Shown piece by piece: positions 24,546 to 35,360 of a stretch of DNA of 64,000 nt. Position 1 is the stretch's first letter. Each line of letters opens with the position of its first letter. The notes beneath the pieces were generated by a model. The model did no database searches. It had not been told where the DNA came from and was given only the letters and a program-made list of their open reading frames with translations. Both the position numbers and the translations under genes were made by a program. This stretch comes from Lobosporangium transversale (lineage: Eukaryota > Mortierellomycota > Mortierellomycetes > Mortierellales > Mortierellaceae): contig NW_019029032.1 in assembly GCF_002105155.1 (NCBI RefSeq), positions 62,001 through 126,000 of the forward strand. Direction: 5' to 3'.

Positions 24546-27500
24546 TTATAGAGAATCAAGGTCGTCAATAACTGCTAAATGTAAATCAGGTACCATTTAT
24601 CAATAAAATGTAATAAGCTTTTCCAAAACTTACTCTGGAGATACAAAGACTGGGCATGACTACTATCATAGTAATCTCTGTCAGATGAAGTGGTCGAGGT
24701 ATGACTGGGGGGTGTGGGCATTGGATGGACCTGTTGCTCAATTCCCAACGAGTTGACCAACGTGCCCATGCCATATAGCGTTGCTTGAGGTTGCAATACC
24801 TTGATAGGTCGGTTACTGTTACTAGTAGCACCAGGATTAACGCTGGGAAGAGCGCTGCTTGGACCCGTTGGGCCGCTATTACTGCTTGCTCCCCCCACTG
24901 GCGGTCTGTTGCCGCCATAATATGATGGAGTTTCGGTATCTCCGGTTGAAGTTGTTGGCATAGCACTCATAGCTGAAGAAACGGCCACATTTGTAACCGA
25001 TGTCGCCTCTGGACGCGGGGCAATCCAACGTGGCGGGGCAATCTCATTCAATCGCGTTGGCTTCTTAGGGACTGGTGGTTTCACACTTTGACTCATGCTG
25101 GAGGAACTAGAGCTACCTGTGGATTGTGAGAGGATACGTTTAGGCGGTTTAGGTGGTGGCACGGCAGCTTTTTTTCTGGCAGCATCTACCGCCTGTGCAG
25201 TTGGCAGAGCCGGAGGCTGCGATGATGCTTGCGTGTATGCAGTTATAGAGGTCGGCGTTGCGTTTGCACCAAAAGGTCTGCCATCCATGCTTCCAAGGCC
25301 TAACAAATCACCCACGGGAGTAAGTGGCGATGAAGACTGGAAAAAGGAATGCTGTCCATAGGTCGAGAGACCATTAGTGACCCCACCTTGATGACTATTA
25401 GGCTCAAACATACCAGGGTTACTACTTGTAGTCGTAGAATTGTAAAAGGGAAATGAATTGGATGCATCATAGACTGCAGTCTGTCCGTGGCTCGTTCCAG
25501 ACGCGGATGAAACTCCCGAGAACTCAAACCCCATCGAGAAGCTAGTATTAGTCATGAAACCTGGTGTCGCTACCATCCCAGAGGATCCTTGGGATTGGGA
25601 TTGGGATTGGGATTGGGATTGGGATTGACGGAGCACGCGACTTGCAGACTCAAAGGAAGGGTAAGCATGGGTTTGTAAAGGTGAAAACATATCTGCGTCT
25701 TCTGTGCTATGGTGATGCTGCTGGTGTTGGTGCTGAGGATGTATCATATTGCCATTGTGTCCGTTAGGATGGTTCATTGACATTCTTTGTACAGACTCTG
25801 ACGGTGAGGCAGGGGACATAACACCTGTATAACTGTAATCTGAGGTAGGTGTTGCAACAAAGGGTTGGTGTTGTTGATGTTGTTGATGTTGTTGTTGTTG
25901 TTGCTGCTGCTGTGGTGGTGCCAACAAAAAGTTATTCACCATTTCCTCCATAGACGTAATATCCTTCTCTAAACTTGGAAGCTTCGCTAAGCTAACATAT
26001 CCTTTGATCAAGTCCATAGTTCGATAATACAGATTTTGCGAATTAACTGCTGATTGCGTGACCATCTGAAAGACATGAATCTCTGCTGCCTGAAGCATGT
26101 GATAAGCAAAGAGTCCACATCCAGGCCAGGGCCAGCTATAGTTTTGGAAAATGATTTCTCCAATCTGAGTGAGCATGGCTGCGGCGTGTGAACACTTGGC
26201 TATTGGCGAATTATTGTCTTTGATCTCGCCTCGATGCTTTTTGCTGCTAATGAGGGGTCGGTAGAGAAGCAGTTTGTGGCTGTAAAAGAATCGATGCAAG
26301 TAGAGGGTATAATATGAAGGCAGAGGCGTGGCGCTAGCTCCTGCTGATCCTTGGCTATTATCCATGGCGCTATTGCTGTTGCTGCTGTCGACATAGACCA
26401 AATGAGCTGGAAGATTAGAAATCCAGTTGCTTAATGATAACTCAATTGCATCCATATCTGACCCTCTGATAGCACGTGCTAAGACACGTTCGTTCGTAAT
26501 TGTCCTGTAGAAAATACAGATGCGGCGATAGATCTGCACAAGCTCCAGATGATGGTACCAAAATATCAATGTTGCACCTTGTACAGTATCTGGCATGAGA
26601 CTGGCTTCTTGAATGAGCTTAGGCATGTCTAGCGTTGTATTTGCAATGCAGTAGTCCTGACCCAGCAAACTACTCGTAAGACCATCTAAGAAGAAACATC
26701 CGAGCCAAGCTAGTCGATTTTCTTGATGGATCACCATCCTTTTCTCTTGTGGTAGCCTGTTCTGCGGGCTGTTATGGTCGCAAGACTGGCCTCCTGTACC
26801 TCCATCCTGCTGGCGTGCGTTCATTAACATAGAAGAGAGGTGAGATGGTGTGTTGCCGGTACAAGATCGGCCGTAGAGACAATTTATTGAAGGGCTGTTG
26901 CTGATGCTGGGGGACTCTGTTTCACTCAGGTTCTTGAGAAGGGCGCGTGGCAGACCCATGTCCTGAGCCATTCTTGTCGCCAAACTGACATACATTCGAA
27001 TCCGGAAAAAGTGACCAGAACGCTTCTCCTTTGTCTGATAATATGCAAGGAGCAATAGGCCTTGAACTGTGCTAAGTCTTGGAACATCCATGTAAGTGTC
27101 TAGCAATGTACGTGCATGATCATATAAAGCATGATGGCTCTCAAGACCTGATAGCTCAGGGATTTCCTGGAGCTCAAAATCTGTAGCATGACGTGCTGCC
27201 ACTGCACATATGGCCATCAGTAGGAAAGGTGGTACACGATACTTTCCACCTTGACAAAGTGTCAGGAAACTAGACTTGTGGATCACAGGCAAGAATGTAT
27301 GGACGCTGTTGAAATATATTTCCAAGAGCGCGCCAATGGCCTTTGAAGTCAATAAAGTATGAGGCAAAGTATAAGGCTGTGGACGACTGACCGACTCCCA
27401 ATCCACAGAAGTCATATCAGGGAGATTGGTAGAAGGTGATGAACCGTAAATGCGTAAGTCGTTGTACGAGTGCTCCTTCTGGTCAAGCACTTTCGGGATA

Positions 27501-28189
27501 TACTGTGCTGCTCCATCGCGCTCTACTTTGAGATTGCCCATCAACAAGCTCAAAACTTGCATTGAGTCATCTATAGCAAGGTTTCCATCATCATTTTCAG
27601 AGTCGGGTCCAGTCAAGTTGGGAGTACTAATGGTTGCTCCAGAGAATTGTTTTGTGAGGGAAAGGGAATGAGAGTGTCGCGAGTCAGCACTGTTGTGGTT
27701 GCTGTTGCTACTATGGTGATGTGATGGTTTGGATGGGGGCGTTGCAGGGATAGAAGATGGGGTATATGGAGAGGTGGGGTCACCATCATCTGGTATGAGA
27801 TCACCATGGTCGTTGCCGTCCATGGGCATGGGCACAGAGCCTTTACCCCAGCCACGCGAGAGCAGACCTTGTAAATGTGATTCCACGCTCTTTAGCCGAT
27901 TCTCAAGCGTTTCCACATACTCTTGGTTGGCAGGCTTGGTAGCCACAGGGTAAACACACTCGGTGCGGAACTTTTCGCAGTGGGCGCAGGGAACCTGACC
28001 ATCACACTTGATCTTTTTGTGGCGACAGTTGACACAGGCTGTAGAGATTCGGATTCGCTTTGCGGGCTTTTTAGGTGGGGCCTTGGGAGGACCCGGTGTG
28101 GACGTAGTAATAGATGACTCTTGTGTTAGGTTGGACCTGAGGGATAACAAGACAAATGGAGACGACGTTAGTCTCTGTAGGACAAACAA
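24546..28189 (-). CDS. Zn2Cys6 fungal-specific transcription factor (about 1,195 aa)
   Basis: The main exon runs from 28189 to 24634. A small last exon (24574-24546) joins in phase and ends the protein in an acidic VIDDLDSL. The binuclear zinc cluster has six cysteines at residues 52, 55, 62, 68, 71 and 78 with spacing C-x2-C-x6-C-x5-C-x2-C-x6-C, followed by a linker and a short coiled coil (VETLENRLKSVESHLQGLL). The middle region (~280-720) matches the fungal_trans domain: LLEIYFNSVHTFLPVIHKSSF, LLLAYYQTK and RMAQDMGLPR. The C-terminal third is disordered, with Gln/His runs, an SQ repeat and two proline-rich KPPKR / PVPKKP motifs. The start is uncertain: a good acceptor (CCCTCAG, 28140) lies inside the first codons, so an upstream exon could replace the first ~17 residues. 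Target genes cannot be inferred. Confidence 0.85.
25591..25627. repeat. GGGATT hexamer repeat encoding a Ser-Gln run
   Basis: Six tandem copies of the hexamer lie within the Zn2Cys6 gene; on the coding strand they give (Ser-Gln)n. The frame is kept because the unit is 6 nt, so length variation would be tolerated. Confidence 0.7.
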
Positions 28190-30944
28190 TCGAAGGGAAA
28201 CACGTGCACGAAAGTGAATCCATTATCACTAAAATGGCCCAGTTGTCGGGCCAAAAGTTGCGTGTGTGTATTTGGGGGACATTGTGACTGAACAGGCTAT
28301 CGCCATCCAACCTGAAAGGCACTAGGTAAACAGCCTCCGAGAAAAAACAACAGAAAATTGAGCATCATAAGCTGGCCGAAGAATAACATGAGGAATGGTG
28401 TAAATCGGGTCCGTTTAAAAAAAAGGAGTGAATTTGGGCGTATGATGTGATTTTGTACTCTGTTGTCTCTGTTGTTGCAGTGGGCGTAATTAGAAGAGAA
28501 GATATCAGAGTAGGATACACGCCATGAAAGCGCAATTATACCGCTTACCAAAAGGTCTTCGCCTGTAAATGACTGTTATTATCATGCATATCCCCTTGCT
28601 GTCAAGGTAGCCGAAGAGGGGGGACAGAGTGTAGGTAGCGCTGAGGGCGTTATTTTCGTTGACAGTGAATAGGGACAATATTCCAGCCGGATGAGGCAAG
28701 TGAGTAAAGGCTCTTACTAACTGGGTTTATAGATTGTAATAAGACAGGGAGGTATCCACGGTATATGAAAATTAGGAATTAGGACAGAAGCAGGTTTGTG
28801 AGGAGTACTAAAAACAAAAAAAGTGTGGGAATGGGCGGTGCTAATGGTTGGTTCGACCGTGCACAAGGGCAGGAAAAAGGGGGAGGACGAGGCAAAGCTG
28901 AGCAAATGCGCAGAGACAAAGAATCTAGGGGAATACAATTGAAAGTCGCTCAACGGCCAAGTGATAACAGGATCTGAGTATCTGAAGATCTTAGTATCGG
29001 GATGAGAGGGTAGTGGATGTGTGCAATATAGGAGAGGGTTTCGAATATGTGGAAGATGAAATGAATTAGAACACAGGAGATAGAAAGTGAACCTTAGTAA
29101 GAAAGCAGGAGTATATAATAAATTTTTTTTTCTTTTTTTTTTTTTTTTCAAATGAAAAACAATATGAATGTCAAAAAGAATGTTAATGCCAATGAGAATG
29201 ATGGGATGAGGATGATGTAGAAAATGATTAGCAATTGGCAATCGGCAATTAGTCAACTTTACAAAAAAAAAAAAAAGGAAAGAGAGAAAAAAGAGTAAAG
29301 AGGGTCCAGCACACAAGAGGTTTTTCCTCTTTGATGTGCGGAGTCATAGATGACGAGACGGAAGAGCAAGCACAATTTGCCCCCCGCACCCTTGTCTCTG
29401 TTTTGGTCTTGTTATTTTTCCATCTGCTGGATGGATGCAGTAGGCTGGACAGACCAAGACAGACTACAAAAACCATCCACAAATATTTATATCCATACAA
29501 TATCAAGTGTGCCCTTCTCTCTTGCATTGAACATGTACTCTTTTGTGTGTACAATGCCAGATACAACAAACAAAATGTAACAACACAACACATGCACATC
29601 TCTTTTTCTCTCTCTCATGTTGAGAAAGAAAGTGTCAATACAAAACTGCAAATGATAGGATCAGGGCCAGAACCATCTGCAAGGAGTCCCATGCATTTGT
29701 CATTCCATGGACTGGAGTGAAATTTATAGACATGGATTGGAGGAAATGGAGAGATGATCAGAATTGACCCAGAGAGGAAAGGGAAATTACTGAACGCTGT
29801 AAAATTTTCAAAAATAGCTTCAATATCGAACTTTATGAGGCCCTGTGATGAGGATGACGATGGATAATCAATTACACCAAAATATTAGTTATATTTTTGT
29901 GCAGTTCAAGTTTGATTTTTTATTCTACCCCACATCCTTGAAATCGGATGTTGGAGTTCCATTTTGTATTAAGGAATATCAGAAATGTGAATATTGCATA
30001 CTCATTAATATATCGGCGTTGAGCTCGCGCGCGATGGCTTCTTTTGATCCATACCATTCTCGTCTTAGAGACTTTGCTGTCCAAACTCAGTAGGGCTCAC
30101 TATATTAAATTAATGGCATCAGTACATTTATATAAATGCTAATCGTTTTTTCCTTACAGCACTTCGTATATAAAATTCATTATAGCACACACTCGTTTCT
30201 CACGTTTTTTCAGCCCATCTCTTGCTATCTACTTCCAAGCTTCTCTGTCTTTTTTTTTTTTTTTTTTTTTTGAGAGCCTTGTTTGGTCAAATACTCATTT
30301 TTAGTGCTAATGCAAATGCAACACTGAGATGTTGATGTGACAAATGCGTAAATAAACAAAAAGCCTGAAGGAATCAAGGCAAAAAAAGGAAACAGTGTTT
30401 AATAATAAACATCGATTGCAAACATTTTATTAAAGGTTATAGGCACATCCAGTCATCCAGCTGTGAAAAACATACTCCATCTGCTATCATATTTCTGCGC
30501 GTTCCATTGAAACAAATGAATGACATATTTTCAATCTTGAATGCAAGTATAAAAGGAATCGTATCAGCACAGCACATCCAATACTATACACATGTACATG
30601 TTCATGTATTTTTTTTTTTTTTTTTAACGCGTCAGTGACCTTTGTCTTGTTGATATTTATTTGTTTATTTAAGTTTTTTGCGACCATCCATTGGTGTCTT
30701 CATGAAGAAACTCTTGGAAAGTAAATAAATGGTCGTTTTTAAAAGAATACCTGGGTTGCGACTGACAAACGTTCATTGCAACGTCGCTTTTGCATTTGTT
30801 TTTAAAGGGCGTAAAACGATGTGACCATTGCGCAAATAATCAAGGAAACTCATGGGTCTGGGAGCGCACCTACGCTCTATATCTGGTGCTTCTTTTTTGT
30901 AAAGACCAGCCTTACTGAAGACTGAACATAAGCTTGTGGAGCCG
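28190..30944. other. Intergenic region upstream of the Zn2Cys6 gene
   Basis: Probably contains the promoter and leader of the Zn2Cys6 gene (pyrimidine-rich on its coding strand, 28780-29330). The open frames seen are low complexity, for example 28717-29316 (minus). No domain is recognised on either strand. Confidence 0.4.
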
Positions 30945-31029
30945 TGTTGAGGTTTACAGCAGCTTATGGGCTCAAAGGCATCCAGAACTTGGCCCGAGAG
31001 GCCAAGACAAGCAAATCACGTATTATTCC
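30945..31029 (+). pseudogene. Possible fragment of a Nar1-like iron-only hydrogenase-like protein
   Basis: One open frame reads RFTAAYGLKGIQNLAREAK and then hits a stop at about 31027. The segment resembles the C-terminal YGFRNIQNLV region of Nar1/NARF proteins, which serve cytosolic Fe-S protein assembly. No intact flanking exons, cysteine ligands or further Nar1 motifs were found. This is a low-confidence call from one short match. Confidence 0.22.
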
Positions 31030-32383
31030 ATAGGGATCAAGGCATACACTTCTGGTTATATCAGTGAAAGTCGGCAGGCCAAGTCTCATGGCAGCAACTA
31101 TTGAAGGATGGCTATGCAGCTAAACAGAACCTTGTTGACCCATGCTTTCCTTGTTTTTCATGCCCTTCACTTTTTAGGGTCTAGACAATTATATATGCCT
31201 TTTTATTATTTCCAACTACCTCAATACCCCAACAATTTAAAAACTAGGGTGCTATAAAAATGAATAACTGCCTAACTATCACCCAAGCGCCTCGCTCATG
31301 GATGGTAATCTGCAGAATAGAGAGGGTCTTTCAACCTGTTTTTGGTGCTCTTGGCCGACAGTCCTATGTCAGACTAATTCCCAAAACCAAACTCAAGTAT
31401 GGCCTTATTAGGACCAGGGAACTGTCAGTATTTGAAGGCGTCGCAGAAGAACAAGAAACTTTCACATCAGGCTGGACGTGATCCATGGCAAGAAAACCTT
31501 CCAGTCATTTGAAGATGCAATTCATATTTTGGGCCAAGGCTTCCAGGTTCTTAATTATTTTTATCGCAGTGTAAGATTAAGTGTTGAGTCTCTCTCTCTC
31601 TCTTTTTTATTTTTTTTATTTTTCCAATTTGCATTTTAAATCATACCGTGGGTAGTCCCTATCCTGATATTCCAATGTCTGGTATGTAGAAAGCTGTTAT
31701 CCACTTTGATTGAACAAAAATATCCCAAAGCTTAAAACTCCTCTAAACACATTGCTACAGATCTCAAAAAATCGCTGAGAAGTTACTTGGCTCTACTGAG
31801 CGATAGGCGCATTTGATTAATGAGGCTTGAGGCCTTTTTTTCCGTGCGTGCATTTCTACTTCAATAGAGGCGCTGAGGCTTCGATTCACCATCCCCTCCA
31901 CATTTGAGCTTCTGGGATTTAGAGCCTAAAGGATGGAGAGAAGTTGTGGGGACCGTTGACATCTCAGACTTAGAGGCACTATGGATTGTAGAAACACATA
32001 TACGGAAACTTTTGGTGGATCGCTTGACAAAGGGTGATGGCCTAGTACTATTTCTAAGAGAGCTTTGCTTTGACAGCAAGCGCCGGCTACAAGTAGTTTA
32101 TCACGATGAAAATCTCTACATTGGAATCGGGTATAAAGTAAAATTTTTTTTACAAGAATTTTGACTTCGAACCGTTTCTAAACGAGCAAAATAAAAAGAA
32201 GCATTTTTTTTAATTCCACGCTCGTTTTTTCATCTCTTCGACTTATGTTTTATTTGATTTTATTATTATTTTATTAAACCACTCTATACTTTATGAACAT
32301 GTATAAGCGTGCAAGGTAATTTCTTTAGCCTTCCCTGCGCACGTAATAATCTATTGGCTCTCCAGTTCTTATTCTCTATTATC
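31030..32383. other. Region with two unassigned open frames (31260-31481 and 31904-32164, plus)
   Basis: The first frame (73 aa) and second frame (86 aa; contains LTKGDGLVLFLRELCFDSKRRLQ) have ordinary amino-acid composition, unlike the low-complexity frames around them. A 30-residue frame at about 31466-31550 (IHGKKTFQSFEDAIHILGQGF) ends at a GT. They could be exons of one unrecognised gene or remnants of a decayed one. I could not join them in phase or assign a family. Confidence 0.25.
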
Positions 32384-33821
32384 TCAAGCTGTCGTAGAAG
32401 AGGAAGAAGATGATGAAGAAGACCCTGAAGGAGACCATGGCAAAGAAATACTCTCCCATCGGCTCTTCTTGATCTCCTGCGAAGGTGGTGACGCTGAACT
32501 TCCCTGGTCAATCAGGAAAAAGCTCTCTTCTTGCTGAGGATGTCCAAGTTGATGATGTTCATGATGAAAGTCGTATGACGATTGTAATAGTGATTTTTTG
32601 TTGTCAGATGTCGTTGTTGGATCCTGGTCCTTTGAAACAGACCGGGATGGTGTGTTTGTGGTCAAGGATGACGTTGATGACGGCGGCGACGACGGCGATG
32701 TCGATGCAGACGCGTTTGATGACGAATCTTCTGGAAAGCTTCTTATCATAGGCTCATCCGCAATTTGTAATACAAACCCTCCTGTTGAATTACCAATCCC
32801 AATCTCCTGTCCTGTGTATGGGGTATGATTCCTTAAGCGTAACGAGACGTCCAAAATCTCATTCAGAGTTCGTTTGAGTATTTGGTTTTCTCGCCTAAGC
32901 TCCTCAATTTTCTGATCCGCGGCAATGGCTTGCTCTTTGATCTCCTCCCGTAGCTCTGATGTGATGATCAGTAAGTTATCGAGTGAATCATCGATATGAT
33001 TTTTTCTATCTCTTGCGTTCATGCGTGTCCTGTAGTGATAAGCGCAGTATGAACGGATTAAAATCCTTAGTTGCCTGATATCTAGCCGAGTGGTCGAAAG
33101 CATTGACTCTGATGCATTGGATTAAGCAGTTACCTTGTGTTCTCTAAAATAATTAATGATCCAGCAACTCCAAAAATGATGGCTTCACCCAGAAAGTTGG
33201 CACCAATTTCCACGGCTCTGAAGAAAAAAAAAAAAAAAAAAAAGGTCGAGCAGGATGGTTTAGATATTAAGATCGATTTAACCTCGAGTCCACTTTTGAG
33301 CCACTAGTTATGGCATGGATCTCTTTAACATACCTGGCATCATTTAAGGGACGGATCGACTCGACTTTGTAACCCAGGAACTTCATCTTCAGCTGCATTT
33401 CAGTCTTATGTGAGAACTAATCATTATACAATTAGGAAACATTAAACTTAATTCGTTATCGAACTTAGAAATCTGGTATGGGCTACAATGCAGTCTAGTC
33501 AATCCATCATGCTTACAAAGTCAAGCTCCTTACCTGAGCCACACTAATACACGCATCTCTGAATCTATAAAGCCACCACCGCGAAAATAATGAAGGTATT
33601 ATATGTAAACGCGTGAGAATCGTATGATTTTATCGACATTCTCTGTTGGGCGCGTTCTCTTTCCTCTTTTCCATTTTTCCTTCTCTTTAACACATCTCCG
33701 GCCGAATAGATTCAAGAGCATCGGCTTACTTTGGATGCTTGACACTGTAAGATTTTATAGAGTTGGCAATTGGTTTGGCAATCGTACGGATCGCCAGGAA
33801 ACCAAGTTTAATTGCAGACAT
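32384..33821 (-). CDS. OPA3: OPA3-like mitochondrial protein with Ser-rich C-terminal extension (311 aa)
   Basis: Five exons: 33821-33730, 33564-33534, 33416-33334, 33217-33134, 33029-32384 (936 nt). All junctions are GT-AG and in phase. The Opa3 signatures are complete: an N-terminal KLGFLAIRTIAKPIANSIK segment, FRDACISVAQ, HKTEMQLKMKFLGYKV, IRPLNDARAVEIGANFLGEAIIFGVAGSLII, then a coiled coil (~120-165). Opa3 is a small mitochondrial membrane protein linked to morphology and lipid handling; most members are 130-200 residues. Here the last ~130 residues are Ser/Pro/Thr-rich and disordered, in the same exon as the coiled coil. An open frame starting at 33103 is not the true start, since the acceptor at 33029 continues the upstream domain. 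Confidence 0.9.
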
Positions 33822-34703
33822 CTCGTCAAACTGCCCACTGTTGTAGCAAAGGAGTGGAGTTTCGACAACTCTTTATACTGAAAGATACTTTTCCCCCTAC
33901 TATGCTGACGAAGACTTAATTAATCCACGGTGAGCCTTTTCCAATGAATGCTATTTGATTCCAAGTCTGTTCCTGTAGCTCTCACGGAGGTGCTTGCTGA
34001 ATATGGGCCGTCTGTATCCCTGTATCGAGTGAGGGGTCAAATTATACCTTGCAATATCGTTTTGCCACAACAATCGGGAAATAGTGGTGAAACAAAGAGC
34101 TCGGTTTGATTTATTGATGACTCTAATTGATTGGTGGGTTTGTTGGGAAGATGGAGTGAGGAAAGAAAGAGTTATTCATTACCTTTCCATGTCAGGGCGA
34201 GTTCTGCGCAGAAGTGTATGGTGGCTTTGACATATACCCATTTGGCAATTTTTCAAAATGTTGAGCCCGATGGATGTTGACACGCGTGGGATAGTAGGCT
34301 GAGTATTTGGGTCTGCAACCTGGAACACAAACTTGAAGATTGTCCCAAGTAGATGAACGAGATTGAAGCTATTTCAAGATACGCGTGTAGATGCTTTCAG
34401 AAAACTACGTGTGAATTGGGCCCTTAGGAATTAAGGCATCACAATTGCTTTGTCGCGTGCCAATACAAATATGGCAGATCTTATGTATCACCGTGATAAT
34501 ATACCAAAAAAACAGCTTACATGGTCTGATTTCAACAAGAGATCGGATCTTTGATTCATGAATCCAGTATTAATTTAATATTTCTTGATATTATTGCTCA
34601 GCTCATTGTAACATCCTTTCAATACATTCAGAAGTAAACAGGGGTATATACAAATAGTACTTTTGAAAGAAGGATTTTTATTACTGAAACGGTAGACATT
34701 TAA
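33822..34703. other. Intergenic region between OPA3 and the eS31 gene
   Basis: Contains the OPA3 promoter and the 3' end of the eS31 gene. No coding signal was seen on either strand. Confidence 0.4.
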
Positions 34704-35360
34704 TTAAGCGGTCTCGCCCTCCTTCTTAAAGACATAAGTCAAACCGCAGCGACCGCAGTACTGACGGTCATGATGCCAGGCCATGAAAACACCAGCACCG
34801 CAGGTCTCAGAGGGGCACTCGCGGCGAAGACGGGTGATCTTGCCGTTGTTGTCAACCTGGTAGAACTTGAGAACAGCCAATTTGACCTTTCTCTTCTTGT
34901 GCTTGATCTTCTTGGGGGTAGTGTAAGTCTTTTTCTTACGCTTCTTAGCACCTCCCAAGAGGTCGATGTTAAGGTCCAAGGTGGCCATGGCAGGGATGGT
35001 GGCCAAGAGAGTCTCGGACGAGAGAGTCTTGCCAGCGAAAGAGAGGCGCTGGGCAGCGGCAGCGATACCTGTGAAAAGATCATTTTTTTATTCCCATCGA
35101 AAACCGAATGAAGGGAAATTGGATGTTTTTTTTAGCGTTCTAAAGTCGTTTCCAGATCCTTGTCCTTCACATGACATCAATTTCAAATCTCAATCCATTG
35201 AACGATTCGAGTTCATGAATCATCCAGATGTAAATCCGGTTGGTTCCTGTCACATACCCTCACGCTCCTGGATCATGGCCTTGACATTGTTAATGCTCTG
35301 ACCAGCCTCAGCATTGACGGCCAAGGTCTTGCCGGTGAGTGACTTGACGAAGAACTGCAT
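34704..35360 (-). CDS. RPS31: Divergent ubiquitin-like domain fused to ribosomal protein eS31 (S27a) (155 aa)
   Basis: Two exons (35360-35258, 35068-34704; 468 nt). Residues 1-74 form a ubiquitin-like fold starting [12 protein letters not shown] and ending DLLGG. Residues 75-155 are eS31: a Lys-rich start ([13 protein letters not shown]) and the four-cysteine zinc ribbon (C-x4-C ... C-x2-C in SETCGAG and [11 protein letters not shown]). Fungal RPS31 usually carries authentic ubiquitin. Here the match is close only near the N-terminus: Lys6, 11, 27 and 48 are kept, but Lys29 is Met, Lys33 is Arg, Lys63 has no equivalent, Ile44 is Ser, the domain is two residues short, and the tail is DLLGG instead of RLRGG. 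It probably acts as a processed N-terminal chaperone for the ribosomal protein, not as free ubiquitin. The Caenorhabditis UBL-1 fusion is a comparable known case. Confidence 0.93.

Noticed and set aside
28717-29316. 199-codon frame upstream of the Zn2Cys6 gene
   Set aside because: Pyrimidine-rich low-complexity sequence, Ser/Phe/Leu/His-rich, with no motif; more likely a leader or promoter.
32384-33103. Open frame with a Met at 33103 as an independent coiled-coil protein
   Set aside because: The region 33103-33030 is intronic: the acceptor at 33029 joins in phase to upstream Opa3 exons, so this is the last exon of OPA3.
33083-33110. D-arm-like sequence TAGCCGAGTGGTC on the plus strand in the last OPA3 intron
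   Set aside because: It resembles a Leu/Ser tRNA D-arm, but the putative anticodon hairpin has an 8-nt loop and there is no T-arm downstream; likely chance.
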